Program-made: the position numbers and the translations under genes
The notes under the pieces: generated by a model
Told to the model about the DNA's origin: nothing
What the model saw: the letters and a program-made list of their open reading frames with translations, nothing else
Databases searched by the model: none
From: BS750m-G69 sp964441235
GTDB lineage: Bacteria > Fidelibacterota > UBA2242
Direction of reading: 5' to 3'
Assembly: GCA_964441235.1 (NCBI GenBank)
Contig: CAYTUQ010000030.1
Location: 1 to 43,798, forward strand
Length of the DNA: 43,798 nucleotides
Part shown: in pieces, positions 41,785 to 43,798 of the stretch
How the letters are laid out: each line of letters starts with the position of its first letter
How positions within the stretch are numbered: the stretch's first letter is position 1

Positions 41785-42708
41785 TCAGTTTAAAAGATCT
41801 TTTTTCCTTAATAATGCTCGCGGATCTATATAATTTTGATCGAAACCGTAATATTTCTCATCCAATCCAAAAGCAAGCGCCATCAATTGGGTAAAATACA
41901 ATACCGGCATTGGCTTAAATTCAGGATGCTTTTCCATTACTTCTTTCTGCCTGCCTGCAAGGTTAAACATACAAAGCGGACAACTTGTTGTAACAAGCTC
42001 GGCCCCCTCTTTTCTTGCACGACTAAGAATATCGTATGTAAGTTCAGCAACTGCATACTTGTCACGTACTGTCTGATAGCTGCCACAACATCTGGTTTTA
42101 AACGGATTGTTAATAGTTTCAACTCCAAGAGCCACAAGAAGATCGGACTGAATTGTAGGATCTTCCGGATCGTCTATTCCCATCTCTTTTGGCCGTAACA
42201 TCAAACAGCCGTAATAAGGCGCAACCTTCAATCCGGTAAGAGCATACTTTACCTTTTCTTTGACTTTATCAAACCCGATGTTCCTCAACAATTCCAGAAA
42301 GTGTATAACCTCTACTTTTCCATTATAATCCTTTTCCAGATACATAAAGTTATTAATTTTCTCCAACTCTTCAGAATTTTCCATCACACGCAAATTAGAC
42401 CGTTTTAACACATTAAAACACATAGAACATAATGCTACCAATCTGTACTCATCCTTTATCTCACCATTTTCATTCATTTCTTCTACACGCACGAGATTGC
42501 GTATTGGGGCAAGATGGCGCATTAAATCATCACTGGTAAGAGAAGTAACAGTTCCGCAGCAATTCCAACGTGGGAGCTCAACTAATTCAATATCCATTAA
42601 TTCAGCAACTGCCAGAGCAGATATCTCAAAATTTTTTGCCGTTGTTTTAAGAGTACAACCAGGGAAATACGGTATTCTCATCTTTTTATTATCTTTTACT
42701 AAGTTCAT
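41785..42708 (-). CDS. HdrB-like protein with two CCG domains
   Basis: 307 residues with two complete CCG domains, each able to hold a non-cubane [4Fe-4S] cluster: YFPGCTLKTTAK, WNCCGTV and LCSMC; then YYGCLMLRP, TRCCGSYQT and SCPLC. This is the heterodisulfide reductase subunit B fold, whose clusters cleave disulfides in methanogens and occur in many bacterial electron-transfer complexes. Gaps to neighbours are 6 and 9 bases. In this context it probably joins HdrC and HdrA to the fumarate reductase; the actual thiol or other substrate is unknown. Confidence 0.9.
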   Translation of the reverse strand: MNLVKDNKKMRIPYFPGCTLKTTAKNFEISALAVAELMDIELVELPRWNCCGTVTSLTSDDLMRHLAPIRNLVRVEEMNENGEIKDEYRLVALCSMCFNVLKRSNLRVMENSEELEKINNFMYLEKDYNGKVEVIHFLELLRNIGFDKVKEKVKYALTGLKVAPYYGCLMLRPKEMGIDDPEDPTIQSDLLVALGVETINNPFKTRCCGSYQTVRDKYAVAELTYDILSRARKEGAELVTTSCPLCMFNLAGRQKEVMEKHPEFKPMPVLYFTQLMALAFGLDEKYYGFDQNYIDPRALLRKKDLLN

Positions 42709-42714
42709 CTTCTT

Positions 42715-43119
42715 CTATCCTGTAAACTTGCGGCCAGCACTAACCATGGCAATCTGTGGAAGACGCTCGATTTCATCATCCGATATATTATTTATATCAA
42801 TATAATCGATAGCCTGTCTCAGTTTTACCTGTCTCAATGCCTCAGCAACTCTTGACAGATCTAAACCCCGTGGGCACCTTACTGTACAAGCGAAACAAGA
42901 GGCACAAATCCACATTGCCTTCGATTCCATAACCTCCTGCCGTCCAAGCTGAACCATTCTCATCATCTGTGAGGGAGTAATATCCATATCAGCAATCATG
43001 GGGCAGCTTCCAGAACAGACCCCGCATTGATCACATCTCGTTATTATCTGATCACTGAGTTCACTAATTTTATTCAGAAAATCAACATTTTCCGAAGTAA
43101 TCACAATTTTATTTATCAT
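42715..43119 (-). CDS. HdrC-like iron-sulfur protein
   Basis: About 134 residues with two [4Fe-4S] motifs, CDQCGVCSGSCP and CASCFACTVRCPRG, arranged as in heterodisulfide reductase subunit C, which passes electrons from HdrA to HdrB. The frame is open to TTG 43131, but I start at ATG 43119; the start region overlaps the end of the hdrA-like gene by 11 bases, so translation is coupled. Length is short compared with many HdrC (about 180 residues) but both clusters are complete. Confidence 0.88.
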   Translation of the reverse strand: MINKIVITSENVDFLNKISELSDQIITRCDQCGVCSGSCPMIADMDITPSQMMRMVQLGRQEVMESKAMWICASCFACTVRCPRGLDLSRVAEALRQVKLRQAIDYIDINNISDDEIERLPQIAMVSAGRKFTG

Positions 43120-43798
43120 GACTTTCACCAAATAATCTTTTATCTATATCCTTATCCAAACGCTTTAATCCTTCAGAAGGAATTGGACCCAACTTTCTAA
43201 CAAAATCTGACAAACTATTTATATTATTGACAAAGCCCGACAACATAACAGTGACAAACTGAACAAAACGTACTCTGTTTCCATTTATCTTCTCTTTTTC
43301 TAAAATATCTTTTACCTTAGAGATATTTGATTTTATCGTTGCTATACTGTTAGGATATGGACTAGACTTCTCTTCACTCTCACCAAGCAGGATCCCATCT
43401 GCCCCAAGACTAAAAGCTTGCAACATCAACTTTGGTGAAATCCTGCTGCCACTTGGTACCCTGATTATTCTAGAATCAAGTGAATAAGACATCTTGGCTG
43501 TGCCAACATTGTCTGCTAACCTGTAGCATGCCATGTCATCTGCAAAGACCAATATGCGAACTTCACCATCTTTTTTATCCGCAAGAGCAGCTTTGATTTG
43601 GGCAAGCATCTGCTCGTTTGTGTAACAATGAAGATCCAGAGCATACTTTGGGCAGGAAGCAATGCAGCTACCACATCCCTTACAGAGAGCCTCATTAATT
43701 TTTGCAACCTTCGGGTATAAAGATTTATCAGAATTCTCATCACGAGAGGTAAGAGATATGGCATTGGTGGGACATTGTTCAATGCAGAGTCCACATCC
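43109..43798 (-). CDS. C-terminal part of an HdrA-MvhD-like fusion (5' end beyond the right edge)
   Basis: 229 residues are present, without start. They begin inside a [4Fe-4S] motif (GCGLCIEQCP), followed by a second (CKGCGSCIASCP), as at the C-terminus of HdrA. From about residue 75 the sequence follows the FlpD/MvhD fold (VRILVFADDMACYRLADNV, RIIRVPSGSRISPKLMLQAF, SLGADGILL), but the cysteines that normally bind its cluster are gone: FCCNWC reads FADDMAC, CSGR reads SGSR, and GCH-GDCHY reads GESEEKSSPY. HdrA is the flavin-containing, often electron-bifurcating subunit. Its gene overlaps hdrC, making it the first visible gene of the hdr-tfr operon. Confidence 0.85.
   Translation of the reverse strand, partial: GCGLCIEQCPTNAISLTSRDENSDKSLYPKVAKINEALCKGCGSCIASCPKYALDLHCYTNEQMLAQIKAALADKKDGEVRILVFADDMACYRLADNVGTAKMSYSLDSRIIRVPSGSRISPKLMLQAFSLGADGILLGESEEKSSPYPNSIATIKSNISKVKDILEKEKINGNRVRFVQFVTVMLSGFVNNINSLSDFVRKLGPIPSEGLKRLDKDIDKRLFGESHDK

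Noticed and set aside
43109..43609. A complete small gene starting at the internal Met near 43609
   Set aside because: The same frame continues upstream to the window edge with two [4Fe-4S] motifs, so this is the C-terminal part of a larger HdrA-like protein.

Overview
The window is AT-rich and gene-dense and reads as chromosomal DNA of an uncultured, strictly anaerobic or facultative bacterium. Heterodisulfide-reductase-like iron-sulfur proteins, a soluble fumarate reductase, a mitochondrial-type citrate synthase, many two-component proteins and GC-rich short palindromes in an AT-rich background fit the FCB superphylum (Ignavibacteria, Calditrichota, KSB1 or Marinimicrobia-like). That placement is an inference and the phylum is not certain. 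No rRNA, tRNA, CRISPR array or complete insertion sequence was seen.

Left part (1-14.5 kb, accessory). From the left edge: the start of a possible DNA methyltransferase; a membrane-anchored coiled-coil protein whose N-terminus reads through a GC-rich palindrome; a sensor kinase/NtrC-type regulator pair; an exported GH37 trehalase with a fungal-type calcium-binding loop; on the plus strand a lysine-ketoglutarate reductase/saccharopine dehydrogenase pair; an OmpR-type regulator with its kinase; a lone B12-binding-type radical SAM protein bracketed by short repeats; and the 3' stump of an oligoendopeptidase F gene.

Right part (14.5-43.8 kb, all minus strand). This is a central-carbon island. 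In transcription order from the right edge: hdrA (partial)-hdrC-hdrB-tfrB-tfrA, a terminator, sucC-sucD, a glcD/glcF-like 2-hydroxyacid dehydrogenase, a decayed flpD/mvhD remnant, a signalling cassette (Cache-domain kinase, NtrC-type regulator, soluble receiver-kinase, double-receiver protein), a malic enzyme with a receiver domain fused to its N-terminus, acetate kinase, two tandem malate-dehydrogenase paralogues, a LarA-type racemase, a second malic enzyme, aconitase, citrate synthase and isocitrate dehydrogenase. Together they cover citrate to isocitrate/2-oxoglutarate, succinyl-CoA to fumarate, and the malate-pyruvate-acetate branch. Fumarase, 2-oxoglutarate oxidoreductase, phosphotransacetylase and a membrane anchor for the fumarate reductase are not in the window.

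The best candidate for an undescribed system is 24955-33638. A sensor kinase, an enhancer-binding regulator, a soluble receiver-kinase, a double receiver, a receiver-malic enzyme fusion and acetate kinase lie in a row, and three of the junctions are ATGA stop/start overlaps. The fusion keeps the phospho-acceptor Asp and all malic-enzyme residues that can be checked by eye, suggesting direct control of malate decarboxylation by phosphorylation. Acetate kinase, translated from the same junction, makes or uses acetyl phosphate, a known small-molecule donor to receivers. Other unusual features are a zinc-ribbon-like insertion in isocitrate dehydrogenase, a malate-dehydrogenase paralogue with altered active site, a LarA racemase among malate genes, and an anchor-less HdrABC-TfrAB gene set.
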